Source: Kiritimatiellia bacterium (GTDB lineage: Bacteria; Verrucomicrobiota; Kiritimatiellia; JAFGHX01). Taken from it: DNA of 64,000 nucleotides. The DNA lies in assembly GCA_016929905.1 (NCBI GenBank), contig JAFGHX010000369.1:1-64000 (forward strand), read 5' to 3'. Below, piece by piece: positions 8,440 to 18,500 of the stretch. The notes below the pieces were generated by a model. That model made no database searches and was not told where the DNA came from. It saw only the letters and a list, made by a program, of their open reading frames with translations. Numbering within the stretch: the first letter of the stretch is position 1; the number at the start of each line of letters is the position of its first letter. Both the position numbers and the translations under genes were made by a program.

Positions 8440-9303
8440 TTGCCCGCCCCGACGCACGCGAATGTGCCGTACGGGCCGCATGCACGGAACGTGTTCGACC
8501 TGTGGCTCGCCGAATCCGAGAAGCCGACGCCGCTGGTGCTGTTCATTCACGGCGGCGGATTCCGGCAGGGCGACAAGAGCAAGCTGGGCCGGACAAGCCT
8601 CGCACGGCACCTTGGGGCAGGCTATTCGGTGGCGGCGGTCAACTACCGGCTCACGAACGTGGCGCCGGCCCCGGCCGCCTACCTCGATTGCGCCCGGGCC
8701 CTGCAGTTCCTGCGATACAACGCCAAGAAGTGGAACCTGGACAAGACCCGCGTAGCTTCGACCGGCGGTTCGGCCGGGGCCGGGACTTCGATGTGGTTGG
8801 CGTTTCACGATGACCTCGCGGATCCGGGCAGCAGCGACCCCGTCGCGCGCGAATCGACGCGGTTGACCTGCATTTCGGTAAACAACGGTCAGTGCTCATA
8901 CGATCCCCGGTTCGTGGCCGAACTCGGGTTCCCGCGGCCGAACCTCGAGCGTCACAAGCTCTTCTTCCCATTCTACGGCATCGCGCGCGACGAGGTCGAT
9001 ACCCCGAAGGCCTACAAGCTGTACGAACAGGCAGCCGCGATCACGTACCTGACCCCGGACGATCCGCCGGCGCTTCTGACCTACGGGTATCCGGACAAGG
9101 ATGCGGATCCGGCGTCGAATCTGGGGGCGGTGGTGCATCATCCGCGGTTCGGCATTGCGCTCAAGCGTGGTCGGGGTGGAACCCGACCCTCAACACAAGG
9201 CCGAAATGGGCCGATTTGGACAATGGAGGGACGGCTTTCACGCCGTCCTCTCTCGAATGGCAGGTCACCATGCGAACGGCCGGCTTACCGCCTTTCCCCT
9301 TGA
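8440..9303 (+). pseudogene. Alpha/beta-hydrolase (esterase), C-terminally truncated
   Basis: It starts at TTG 8440 with GAGGAG nine bases upstream. The sequence has the oxyanion-hole motif FIHGGGFRQGD and the nucleophile elbow STGGSAGAG typical of carboxylesterase/BD-FAE-type hydrolases that deacylate sugars. Homology-like sequence ends at HHPRFGIALK (about 9165), just before the expected acid and histidine of the triad. From 9169 a palindromic intergenic repeat is read through to a chance stop at 9303. The enzyme has probably lost its catalytic His/Asp. It follows the 6145 gene by 78 bp, so it was likely its operon partner. Confidence 0.6.
9169..9248. repeat. Palindromic intergenic repeat, family B copy 1
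   Basis: Two hairpins face each other: GGTCGGG-GTGGAA-CCCGACC and GGACGGC-TTTCAC-GCCGTCC. They are separated by CCCTCAA...TGGAGGG arms, so the whole 80 bp is an imperfect palindrome. The same architecture with a GTGGAA/TTCCAC loop pair recurs at 61373-61444. It marks the break in the esterase gene. Confidence 0.6.
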
Positions 9304-9335
9304 CCAGGCGGCGTACCGAAAAGTAGACTGACGGC

Positions 9336-9698
9336 GTGAAAACGGGCGATAAGACACAATCTCGTGCCACAAGGCTGGAGGATGTGCGTGGCCTGTTCCG
9401 GATCTATGCTGAGAGGGTACGCGAGCATTTCGGAGATCGAGTAGACCGCATTTGGCTCTACGGATCGGCTGCCCGCGGTGATTGGACCGCGCAGTCCGAC
9501 ATCGACGTGCTGGTGATTCTTGATGAAGAGCAACCCGGCGATCTGGAATGGCTCGTCCGTGTTGCCTATCGGGTCGGGCTGGCCGAGCGACATCTCTTGC
9601 TCCAGCCCATCCTGCTGACGACCGACGCTTTCGAGCAGCTCGTGGCGAAGGAACGCCGGTTCGCCCTGGATGTTCTTCGGGAAGGTATTGCCGCATGA
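9336..9698 (+). CDS. MNT-type nucleotidyltransferase (antitoxin of a HEPN/MNT pair)
   Basis: A 120-residue minimal nucleotidyltransferase. The signature GSAARGDWTAQSDIDVLV (residues 43-60) holds the GS motif and the DxD metal pair Asp55/Asp57. In HEPN/MNT modules this protein adds AMP to, or otherwise silences, the HEPN RNase toxin. It starts with GTG. Its stop overlaps the start of the next gene by four bases (ATGA), which fixes them as a two-gene operon. Confidence 0.8.
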   Translation: MKTGDKTQSRATRLEDVRGLFRIYAERVREHFGDRVDRIWLYGSAARGDWTAQSDIDVLVILDEEQPGDLEWLVRVAYRVGLAERHLLLQPILLTTDAFEQLVAKERRFALDVLREGIAA

Positions 9699-10090
9699 CG
9701 GACGAGAACTGCAAGGCGAACGCCCTCGACGAGACGCGGGCAGGGAACGATTGTCTTGCGGAGGCCGACTACCTGTACGCCGGCGGGTTCTTCAATGCCG
9801 CGGTTTCTCGTGCATACTTTGCCGCTTTGCATTGGGCCCGCGCCCTGCTCGTGCTCAAGGCCCTTGAGCCGAAAACGCATCGCGGGGTCATCCAGCTCCT
9901 GCACCTTCACTATGTCGAGCACGGGACGATGGACCCAGCCGCGGCCGCGGAACTCGGACAACTCGAAACGTACCGGGAACTCAGCGATTACAGCGCGGGC
10001 GTCTCGCTTGACGGCAGTCGAGCCGCTCAGGAGATTGCCCGGGCCCGTGCGTTCATCGACGCGTGCCGCCCGTTCATGCCTGCCCCGTGA
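9695..10090 (+). CDS. HEPN-domain protein (toxin of a HEPN/MNT pair)
   Basis: A 131-residue helical HEPN protein with the RX(4-6)H RNase motif as Arg39...His46 in SRAYFAALHWARALL. A second conserved segment, KTHRGVIQLLHLHYVE, follows. The ATG at 9695 overlaps the stop of the MNT gene. Known pairs of this layout are type II or VII toxin-antitoxin systems in which HEPN cleaves RNA. Both active-site motifs look intact, so the pair is probably functional. Confidence 0.75.
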   Translation: MTDENCKANALDETRAGNDCLAEADYLYAGGFFNAAVSRAYFAALHWARALLVLKALEPKTHRGVIQLLHLHYVEHGTMDPAAAAELGQLETYRELSDYSAGVSLDGSRAAQEIARARAFIDACRPFMPAP

Positions 10091-10193
10091 GACGGTGTGC
10101 AGGCCGTGGGTATGTGGCAGGCGGAACCGTTACCGCCGCCAAGTGGGTCGCCTTCCAGTTCGAGGGACTGGACGAGCACTGGCTCACGCCCGG
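10091..10193 (+). pseudogene. Fused relic of a LacI 3' part and a PL26-like gene 3' end
   Basis: Bases 10091-10127 align by eye with codons for VGVQAVNMLQAK of the intact LacI gene (11281-11317; about 30 of 38 bases). Directly after, 10126-10193 align with the 3' end of the 20247 gene (23655-23722; five mismatches in 68), encoding TVTAAKWVAFQFEGLDE. The pieces are what would remain of a LacI + PL26-like cassette after a large deletion. Confidence 0.7.
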
Positions 10194-10323
10194 CTCGCAC
10201 GCGCCGCCGCAGCCCATAGGCGCGCTCACTCCCTTCACACTCAACGACGGGGCCGAGTACGGAACTGGGGCAAACCGGGTCAACCCACACAACGCCGTGG
10301 CATCAAATGCCGGACGAGGCTAT

Positions 10324-10381
10324 TGACGATCCTCTCCCCACAGCACTACGCTTAGAACATTTCAACTTTGAAAGGTTCTAA
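10324..10381 (+). promoter_or_regulatory. Promoter and 30-bp palindromic operator of the LacI gene
   Basis: TTGACG, 17 bases and TACGCT form the promoter. Directly downstream, 10352-10381 is a near-perfect palindrome, TTAGAAC-a-TTTCAA-ct-TTGAAA-g-GTTCTAA, that also covers the Shine-Dalgarno AAAGG. A repressor bound here would block both transcription and ribosome access, so autorepression by the LacI protein is likely. A degraded copy exists at 20083-20147. Confidence 0.65.
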
Positions 10382-10383
10382 CA

Positions 10384-11430
10384 TTGACGAAAGTCACGCT
10401 GCAACATGTTGCGGAGGCGGCCGGGGTGTCGATCGGCACGGTGAGCAATGTCCTGAATGGCCGGTCGAAAGAGAACTATCCCAAGGTTGCCAAGCGGGCG
10501 AAGCGGATCCGGGCTCTGGCGGAGAAGATGGGGTATCGCCCGAACTCGGCGGCGAAAGTCATGCGATCGGGCCGTTTCGGGAATGCCGCCTACGTGTGGC
10601 AGGGCGACTGGCTCTATGCGCCGAAAACGCTGCTCAGAGGTCTCTCGCGTCGGCTTGCGGATCTCGACATGCATCTATCCATGGCGGAACTCCCGCGGCC
10701 GACCGATGAGGACCAGCGTGTTCCGAAGCTGATGCGGGAACTGGCTACGGACGGGCTGCTCGTCGACCGGACGATCACGTTCACGGATGAACAGATGGCC
10801 ATGATCGAGAGGTGCCGGGTTCCCGTGGTCTGGTTGAACGCGGACGCGGAGATGGACTGCAGCTATCCGGATGACCATGGCGCGGCGGTCGCCGCGGTTG
10901 AGCTGCTGCGCGGCCTGGGTCATCGCCGGATCGCGTATTTCCAGATGATGCGCGGCCGCCATTACAGTTATCGCGTTCGGGAACGAGGCTACCTCGACGC
11001 GATGGCGGCGTCCGGGTTCGCGCCGCGTTCATTGGCGGTACGCAAGAGGGGCGCCAGGTGGGACGACGAGCACATCATCGACGATCTGCATGCGCTGATC
11101 CGGGAATTCAAGCCGACGGCCATGCTTTGTTTCGGGGAACTGGGCGCCAACGCAGCGATGGTTGCGGCGGCGCGGCAGGGACTTCGCGTTCCGGAGGATC
11201 TGTCGATCGTGGTTCATCATCCGGGCCCCGCCCGGGCCGGCGGTCTTGCGGCGACGACGATGATCAGCGATTTCATGGAAGTCGGTGTGCAGGCCGTGAA
11301 TATGCTGCAGGCGAAACTCGAGCACGGGCAGCCGATGCCTTCGTGCGCGGTGCCGCACAGAGTCGTCGAGGGGCAGACAGTCGCCCCCCGCGGACGGTCG
11401 CGGGGGCCCGCATCGGAGGGGACACGATGA
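10384..11430 (+). CDS. LacI-family transcriptional regulator
   Basis: A 348-residue regulator with TTG start, AAAGG eight bases upstream and a palindromic operator touching the start. Residues 4-26 are the LacI HTH (VTLQHVAEAAGVSIGTVSNVLNG), followed by the hinge helix region SAAKVM. The rest is a periplasmic-binding-protein-type sensor (DDHGAAVAAVELLRGLGHRRIAYF; FGELGANAAMVAAARQGLRVPEDLSIV). It overlaps the next gene by ATGA and so is coupled to the beta-helix gene it most likely controls. Two partial copies of this gene lie at 10091 and 20083. Confidence 0.85.
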   Translation: MTKVTLQHVAEAAGVSIGTVSNVLNGRSKENYPKVAKRAKRIRALAEKMGYRPNSAAKVMRSGRFGNAAYVWQGDWLYAPKTLLRGLSRRLADLDMHLSMAELPRPTDEDQRVPKLMRELATDGLLVDRTITFTDEQMAMIERCRVPVVWLNADAEMDCSYPDDHGAAVAAVELLRGLGHRRIAYFQMMRGRHYSYRVRERGYLDAMAASGFAPRSLAVRKRGARWDDEHIIDDLHALIREFKPTAMLCFGELGANAAMVAAARQGLRVPEDLSIVVHHPGPARAGGLAATTMISDFMEVGVQAVNMLQAKLEHGQPMPSCAVPHRVVEGQTVAPRGRSRGPASEGTR

Positions 11431-13163
11431 TCATGAAGAACGAGGACCGCCTGGCGGTGGGGCTCCTGGCGCTGGCCATCGCCGCCGGGTCCGCCGCCGC
11501 GGGCTCCGACCTCGCGTGGCGGGGCTGGGACGATGCGCGGCCATCCGGCAACACCAACGCCCTGCGCGCCATTCCCACCTACGAATCGCTCGGCCTCTAC
11601 CTCGATGCCGGAGCCGGCGAAGCTCGAGTCCGGTACTGTCGGCAAGGGGCTGGCGCCTGGCGAGCGGGACTCGACTTGTGGGACGATACTGGCCGCAGTA
11701 GTTTCACCAACGTGACCAGCAACAGCAACCACAGCCGCCACCGCGGCAGCCTGGTCCACCTCACTCCCGACACCAGCTACGAAGTGCAGGTGCTCCACGG
11801 CAACCTCCTCTACCGCGGCGCCTTCCGCACCCTCGACGACAACTTCCCAGTGGCGAAGACGATTCAGATCGGCCATCGCACCACACCGCTCGCGATCACC
11901 GAAGGTGGCGGCCCGAACGGCTACGTGGTGTACGAGGGTGGCTCCATTACGCTGCCGATGAGTGCCGACCGAGGCCTCGTCGTCGATGCCGACTACGTGA
12001 TTATCCGCAACACCAGGATATCCGGCCCAACCCTCGGCATCGCCATGGCCGGCAACCGCCACGACATCGTGATTGAAAGGAGCGAAATCACCGATTGGGG
12101 ACGCTTCATCATGGAATCGGACCGCGCCCGCTACGGGGCGGCGAGCCAGTACCTTGGCGGCTCCGACGAGGCCATCCTCATCCCGCCATCCGTCAGCCGC
12201 GTTACCATCCAGTACAACAACATCCATACGCCGCGAACCGACAGCAATACCTGGAAGGAGATGATCGAGACGCAGTGGAAAGCCGTTTCCAAGAAATCCA
12301 AACGCTGTCACCCCTGGGGCCCGCGGGCGATCGGCTGGCGGGGCGGCGCCCAGCGCATCATTCGTTATAACACCTTGGCCGGCGCCCGGACACACAAGCT
12401 GGAGGACGTCATTGAAGGGGCCAGCAACGACAGCGACGTCTATGGCAACCTCATCACCGGCTTCGCCGACGACGCCATGGAAATCGACGGCACCTCCCGC
12501 AATGTCCGGGTCTGGAACAACCGGATTCACGTGATCGCATCGGATGGCGAGCACAACCTGCCGTGGAAACAACCGGCCCTGTACAGCGTTTCGCCGATCA
12601 CGGTCGGCCCGGTATACATCTGGCGCAATCTCGCGACCGGTGAAGCCGGGACCCGTGTGATACAAGGGGTGAAGAAGCAATCGCGAACCGACACGTGGAC
12701 TCCAAGCGGCAAGCCGCCGCCGCCCAATGAAGTACGACGAGGCCGTCTCTACTACTTCCATAACACGAGTTACAGCGGGCAAGTGATGGGGTCCGGCTTC
12801 AAGATCGTGAATGCCTATGCGTACAACAACGTTCAGCCGGACGGGTTCACGTCTTGGAAGGATTCCGCCAGCACGGATTTCACGAACAACCTCACCGGCG
12901 CCGCCGCGCTCGGGCAACTCGACGGCCACTTCATCGTCAAACCCGGTACGGCCGGACATGACACGGGCATTCTCATCCCCAACTTCAACGACGGCTACGC
13001 CGGCTCCGCTCCCGACATGGGCTACCAGGAAGCGGGGGGTGCGCCCTTGCGGGTTGGCCACGCCGGCAGCTCCGCCGTCGTCACCGGGGCAGAAGCGGCG
13101 ACGGCGCCGAGCGAGCGAGAACGGCGTTCGGCGGATCCCCATGACGGGCCGGGTCGACGATGA
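11427..13163 (+). CDS. Secreted right-handed beta-helix protein, putative polysaccharide-active
   Basis: A 578-residue protein with a signal peptide (VGLLALAIAAGSAAAGS). After an N-terminal fibronectin-like stretch (RGSLVHLTPDTSYEVQVLHGN), residues ~170-430 show repeats of the parallel beta-helix kind (YVIIRNTRISG, HDIVIERSEITDWG, RVTIQYNNIH, RIIRYNTLAG, NVRVWNNRIHV). No catalytic triplet could be recognised, so family and substrate stay open; pectate/alginate-lyase-like folds are the nearest guess. The start ATG 11427 overlaps the LacI stop and has GGAGGGG five bases upstream. Confidence 0.65.
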   Translation: MIMKNEDRLAVGLLALAIAAGSAAAGSDLAWRGWDDARPSGNTNALRAIPTYESLGLYLDAGAGEARVRYCRQGAGAWRAGLDLWDDTGRSSFTNVTSNSNHSRHRGSLVHLTPDTSYEVQVLHGNLLYRGAFRTLDDNFPVAKTIQIGHRTTPLAITEGGGPNGYVVYEGGSITLPMSADRGLVVDADYVIIRNTRISGPTLGIAMAGNRHDIVIERSEITDWGRFIMESDRARYGAASQYLGGSDEAILIPPSVSRVTIQYNNIHTPRTDSNTWKEMIETQWKAVSKKSKRCHPWGPRAIGWRGGAQRIIRYNTLAGARTHKLEDVIEGASNDSDVYGNLITGFADDAMEIDGTSRNVRVWNNRIHVIASDGEHNLPWKQPALYSVSPITVGPVYIWRNLATGEAGTRVIQGVKKQSRTDTWTPSGKPPPPNEVRRGRLYYFHNTSYSGQVMGSGFKIVNAYAYNNVQPDGFTSWKDSASTDFTNNLTGAAALGQLDGHFIVKPGTAGHDTGILIPNFNDGYAGSAPDMGYQEAGGAPLRVGHAGSSAVVTGAEAATAPSERERRSADPHDGPGRR

Positions 13164-13223
13164 CGGGAGAGATTCACCCGCGACATGCAGCGATGTCGGT
13201 GCTACTCTCTCCTCGAGAAAGGC

Positions 13224-15374
13224 ATGATGGACTCAAAACACTTTCCCGTTTGCCTGTGCGTCTGGCTGGTTGGCTGCGTGGCGGTGCCGCCCCACACGGC
13301 ACGAGCGGCGGAAGACGTGCACGTCCCCGCGGGGGACATGCGGAATCGCAACGAGAACATCGTGTACCCGGCCGAGATGTTCCTGGAGCACGGTGGCCGG
13401 CTCTACAATGTCAAGGCCCCGCCGCCGGGCCGCGTGCCGGCCAGAGGCGACGGCCGCACGGACGACACGCGCGCCTTCAACGACGCTATGGCCTTCGTGC
13501 AAGCCAGGTTTCAGGCCGGCGGCCTCAAGCCGGAGGATCCCAACCACATTCACGACAAGGTCAGTCTTTGCCATCCCATCTACATCCCCAACGGCACGTA
13601 CAGAGTGAGCGGCCGCATCATGTTCGCGCTGAACAAGGGCAACCCCTGGGTCAGCAACGTGCAGTTCATCGGGCAGAGCCGGCTCGGCGCGGTGATACGA
13701 CTGACCGATCGGTGTCCGGGCTTCACCGATCCGGACGCGCCGCAACCGCTGATTGCCTTCAACCGCGACGATCGCAACTTCAACCACTGGCAAGGCTTGT
13801 GCACGCTGCGGAATCTGACGATCAACACCGGCAGTGAGAATCGCGGCTGTATCGCCGCACGCGTCCACGGGGCAAACGGTTTCAGTTTGCGGGACCTCAC
13901 GATCCGATCCGAAGACGGCAACGGGCACACGGCCATCCTCCTGCAGATCGGCAGCCAGCACGGGTACCACTGCGACCTGACCGTGGAAGGGTTCCGCCAC
14001 GGCATCCGGACCGTTGCGGGGGTGGACACCTACAATGCTTTCGAGTACGCGACGATCAGGGGCCAGACCGAATGCGGGATCGTCCATGGCGGCGGCGGCC
14101 TGTACCTGCGCCGATGCCGCGTGGAGCAGAGCGCCCCGGACGTGCCGGGCATCCGGCTGGCCGGGCCCGACAACGGCCCGCAACTCGGCATCTACGAGAG
14201 CGTTCTCATCAACGTTTCGAATTCGCTGTTGGCGGCCATCGAACTGACGCGAACCGACAACCAGCAGGTCACCGCGCGTCGCGTGCGCTGCCCGGGCTAC
14301 CGGAAAGCGCTGACGGTGGCCGGGCGCTCCGCGACCGCGGGACCTCGCATCGACTTCCATGTGACAGGCCCCCCCATTGCGCTCGGCACAGCGTCAACGA
14401 TTCGGCATCTCGATCTTCCCGTCCGTGACACGCCGTTCGTTCCCTGGGAAGACGACTTGTCCAAGTGGCACAACGTTCATGACAGCGGCGCGGTGGGCGA
14501 CGGGCGCACGGACGACACCGCCGCAATTCAGCGCGCGCTCGATGCAGCGGCGGCCGCGGGCAAGACCGTCGTCTTCTTCCCGAAGCTTTTCTACAGGACG
14601 TCCCGGACATGGATCAGGGTTCCGGCGGGCATCCGGCAAATCGTCGGGCTGAACACACGCCTGAGGGGCAATTGGTACGGCGGGTTGGAGATCACCGCCA
14701 CCTGCGCCGATCCGCTTCAGGTGCAGGGCATGTACGATGCGAACCTTCGCGTGACGGCCAAACGTCCCGTCATCTACAAGCAGTCGCGCGGCAAGCTCTG
14801 GATCGCCGGCGATTTGCCCGCTCCGGTCGAGATCTACCTCGAAAACGGCGCCTTCACGCGCAGTCCATCGGACGGCCGAACGGAGAGCAACGGGAGCGTG
14901 ACAATCGCCGAGCTGCCGATCGACCATTTCTGCCCGCCCAACACCCTCATGTTCCAGCGGGGTGGGAACCCGGAACACGCCGCCGGACAGTCCCGCGCCA
15001 TGACGGAAGTCAACGGCGGCACATTGTGGATCTTCGGGTTCAAGACCGAATGGCACGGTGAGACGCAGAAGACGGTCTTCCGCGTGCGCAACGGCGGGAA
15101 ACTCGAGGTCTTGGGCGCGGAGCTCTACTGCGTGGCACGAAAGGAACCCGTACCGCGAGACATGCCGTTGATCCTGGTCGAGGACTCCCAGGCTTCACTT
15201 ACGCTGCTGACGGGGTTGGCCGGCAAACAATTCGACCTCATCGCCAGGCAAGCCCGCAACGGGTCCGCGTACCTGCACAGACGCAAGGACGGTCTGCTGC
15301 CCCGCCGGTACACGACGGACCGGGGGCACGTCGTGACCGGTAACTTCTTCCTGCCGATTTGCGCGTGCCCATAA
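13224..15374 (+). CDS. Secreted Pectate_lyase_3 / GH28-like beta-helix protein with two repeats
   Basis: A 716-residue protein with signal peptide FPVCLCVWLVGCVAVPPHTARA. It carries two copies of the Pectate_lyase_3-type entry motif: GDGRTDDTRAFNDAM near residue 90 and GDGRTDDTAAIQRALDAAAAAGKTVVFFP near residue 430. This implies two parallel beta-helix domains, as in exo-1,3-glucanase/rhamnogalacturonase-like proteins. Between them are beta-helix turns (GFSLRDLTIRS, GGLYLRRCRVEQ). Start chosen at ATG 13224 behind GAGAAAGG. It lies 60 bp after the previous beta-helix gene, as the probable third gene of the LacI operon. Confidence 0.7.
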   Translation: MMDSKHFPVCLCVWLVGCVAVPPHTARAAEDVHVPAGDMRNRNENIVYPAEMFLEHGGRLYNVKAPPPGRVPARGDGRTDDTRAFNDAMAFVQARFQAGGLKPEDPNHIHDKVSLCHPIYIPNGTYRVSGRIMFALNKGNPWVSNVQFIGQSRLGAVIRLTDRCPGFTDPDAPQPLIAFNRDDRNFNHWQGLCTLRNLTINTGSENRGCIAARVHGANGFSLRDLTIRSEDGNGHTAILLQIGSQHGYHCDLTVEGFRHGIRTVAGVDTYNAFEYATIRGQTECGIVHGGGGLYLRRCRVEQSAPDVPGIRLAGPDNGPQLGIYESVLINVSNSLLAAIELTRTDNQQVTARRVRCPGYRKALTVAGRSATAGPRIDFHVTGPPIALGTASTIRHLDLPVRDTPFVPWEDDLSKWHNVHDSGAVGDGRTDDTAAIQRALDAAAAAGKTVVFFPKLFYRTSRTWIRVPAGIRQIVGLNTRLRGNWYGGLEITATCADPLQVQGMYDANLRVTAKRPVIYKQSRGKLWIAGDLPAPVEIYLENGAFTRSPSDGRTESNGSVTIAELPIDHFCPPNTLMFQRGGNPEHAAGQSRAMTEVNGGTLWIFGFKTEWHGETQKTVFRVRNGGKLEVLGAELYCVARKEPVPRDMPLILVEDSQASLTLLTGLAGKQFDLIARQARNGSAYLHRRKDGLLPRRYTTDRGHVVTGNFFLPICACP

Positions 15375-15384
15375 GAGTGAACGT

Positions 15385-15451
15385 GGCAGGTCGCAGGTGC
15401 AAGTAGTAAGGAGACTTCCTTATGATCTTCACCTTCGACCTGAGACCTGCA
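15385..15451. terminator. Long hairpin between convergent genes
   Basis: A ~67-base imperfect hairpin: GGCAGGTCGCAGGTG... pairs with ...CACCTTCGACCTGAGACCTGC around the tip TAAGGA-gact-TCCTTA. It lies between the 3' ends of the pectate-lyase-like gene (+) and the PL8-like gene (-), so a bidirectional transcription stop is likely. The remainder of 15452-15563 shows nothing else. Confidence 0.5.
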
Positions 15452-15563
15452 CGGCGGCCGGGGGGGGCAGGCCTGTTCGTTCCTTTGGTTGTGGTCCCAG
15501 GCCGCCTTGTTTAAGGAAGGGGAGATGCCAGCGCCCTGGGCCGCGACGGGTTTCCGACAGGGC

Positions 15564-18500
15564 TCAAGGCCCATGCGCCGCCAGTGCGACGCTGAAAGAC
15601 CGCGCGTCGATGCAGGGAAACTCGATGGTGGTTGCCTGCGCATCGCCGGTCACAACACGACCTGCACCGCTCCGCACGCGCCAGCCGCCCTCGAGTGTGG
15701 CGCGCACGGGTGTGAACCGGCTGGGCGCATGCCAACCGGCAATGCTGCGCGGCTCGTAGATGTAGGAGGGGTAGCGCTCGCCCGCCGGCATCTCGAAGTT
15801 CAGATCCGGATTCGTTAGCGACACCCGCATGCCGCCGTCGCACGGCTCGACCATCACGAGACACGGTTGGTCCACCTCGACAATCGGTCCCACCCCCACC
15901 TTGCCGGCCTTGAACAGACTGTACCCGGTCCACACGCCGGGGAATTCGACGATGTGCGCGTGTTCGTCGTGCCGCAGGAGTTTGTAGCTCGAACGTTGTC
16001 CACCGCCACGCGGCTGCACAAGCACGGCGTAATGATACGAGGCGTCACGCGGCTGCTTCCCGTGATCGAGCCAGGCAACGATCGTGTTGCCCTCCGATTT
16101 GCGGTACGGGCGGTCGCTCGAATGCGCCGAAATCTGGTAACTGCGCCGCAGCGTTGCGGATTGGCCGGCGGGCAGAAGATAGCGATTCCCGACCGCATCG
16201 CTCAGACTCGCCGGCCCGCGCACCTGTTCCAGGCAGGGAAACCGCGTGAGGGACTCGCCGTTCAACGTGGTGGGCTGATCCGCCGCCTTCATCCGCGTCT
16301 GGAACAGCGTGGTGACGACCGGATACTCGGCCTTGCCCGTGATGGCAGAGCCCAGAAACACCAAGACGTTGTCTTTCATGAACACACTCTTGCGGGCGCG
16401 AAGCGTGAACCCCTCGCGGTGGCCGCTGCGCAGGTCCAGTCCGAACACCCCGTCGCGTCCGTTGCTCACGCCCGCGGCGAACGTGCTCCCGTTCAACAGG
16501 CACGAACGCTTCTTCTGACGCAACGCGTCGAGTGGACTCATGGGATTGGTGGCGCCCGGCAGCAGGCTCCAGTCCAACCCGCCGCGGGGGTCGTAGCCCG
16601 AGCCGACCGCCGAGACGACCGGTTCCCCGGCGCAGTACAGGAACACCGTCCCATAACTCAAGTACTGGCCGAACACATTCTCGCCGTTTCGCCAATAGAT
16701 CTCCGCGTCCCAGACATAACGATTGTAACCCTTGGCCAGGGCCATCCAACGATCGCGGCGTTGCACCATCACGGCGCCGTAGGGCAGGTTCCAGTTGCCC
16801 TGCGGCGGAAGGGCGGCCGGCGGCACGGAACTATCGAGCAGGCCGACCAACAGCTCCACGAAGCCGGGCGGCCGGGAAATCCAGCCGTCGCCCCCCACGC
16901 GGCAGGCGCTCTCCCGCTTCCCCATCGGCATCGCCTGCCAGAACCGTTTCAGCCGGCGCGTCACATCACGATCCTTCATCGCCGCCGCCAAGTACGCCAT
17001 CGGCTCGTACATCCCGAGCGCGTTGTGGCTGAAGGGGAAGCGACCCGCAATCGACGGCGGGATCTCGTAGAGATTCGCCGTGATTTCGCGGACGAAGACG
17101 GACTGCTTCAGATTGCACAAGCTCGTCGCGTCGAGCGCGTAGCGCGTGCCGCGTTGCAGGTAGGCGGCCGCCGCGCCCAGCTTGACGCCGCTCGGCGCGT
17201 AGGCACTCGCATAGAACCCGCCGTGGTGGAAGCCGGTGAAGTCCGGCTTGATCGTGTCTGCCCAGCCGGTGGCCACCCGGCATGCGTTGTTCTGCCAGCG
17301 TGCAAGACACCGCATATCGCGCGCCTTCTCCGGCGTATCGTCCAGCACCAGAACAGCAAGCAGTCTGGTCAGGATCTCCGTCCGCATCACGTCGGCATTG
17401 GCCCCGGGCCATTCGGGCTCGCGGTAGCAACCGTTGAAATAGGAATGCCACCGCATCGTCGCGAATTCGCGCTCGAAGATGCCGGCCCGCCGCAGCACCT
17501 GCCGCATGAGAAACACGCTGTAGAAATAGCCGCCGGTTCCCAGGCTGTTGTAGGCCATCGTCTCCATGCCGCTCCCTTCAGCCCAGCCCTGGTCATGACA
17601 GAAATTCAAGAATGTCACGTAGTCACGCGCGCTCTGCGCGTTGCCGTTGAGCCGATAGTCGTAGGCCAGTGCCAGAGGCGCCTTGGAAAACGCTTCCGTA
17701 ATGCGCGGTTGGAATTCGGACCGGTGCGCGAACAGTCCAGTGCCCGTATAGACGCCGTTCTCGCAACGGATCGCCAGCTCTTGGAAGCTCTTGCGGGCCG
17801 CCTCGATCTGCTTCCGGATGTGCGCGTAGGCAGTTTTCACGTACGAATGCTCGCGCGGAATGCGGGCCGAACCCAACAACCATTCGTCGCACCGCCGCGT
17901 GATGGTCGCCAACTCCACGCGTTCGGCCTCGGACAAGCCCGGCTCGGCCGGCGGCGGCTCGATACAGCTGAGTTCGTACGCCGCATGCCAGTGGCTCCGC
18001 TCGTTGCCTTTCACGAACGGGGTCTGATAGTCGCGAGTCCGTGAACCGGGCACGTAGTCGGTAAGGTCCAGCATGTCGAAATAGATCCGACCCGCGCCGA
18101 CCGACGGGCCGGCGACGGTCAGCACCACCGGCGCCGCGGCGTTGGCCGGCGGATCGGCAAGCGGCTCCGCGTCAGGGCGCAATCGCACCCATGCCGCGCG
18201 CCAGCCCGTAAACGCCAGCCCGGCTTGGAACCGGTACAGGTCGGCGCCGGCGGCGCTCACGGTAAAGGTCAACTTCTCCCGTGTCGGATCCTCGTTGTAG
18301 TACCAGAACTTGACGCCGCCCTCCTTTGCGAGCAGCCCGGCCGCATTCGGGCCACTCACGCGCAGGCGGGCTCCGGCACGCCATTGCCATTCGAGCGATC
18401 GGCGCCCGGCCTTGTACCGGCGCGAACTGAGCCGAATGACGGACTGTTCAGCACGAAGAACCTGAAGGTCCGCCTCATCCTCGAAGTTCAACCCATAGTC

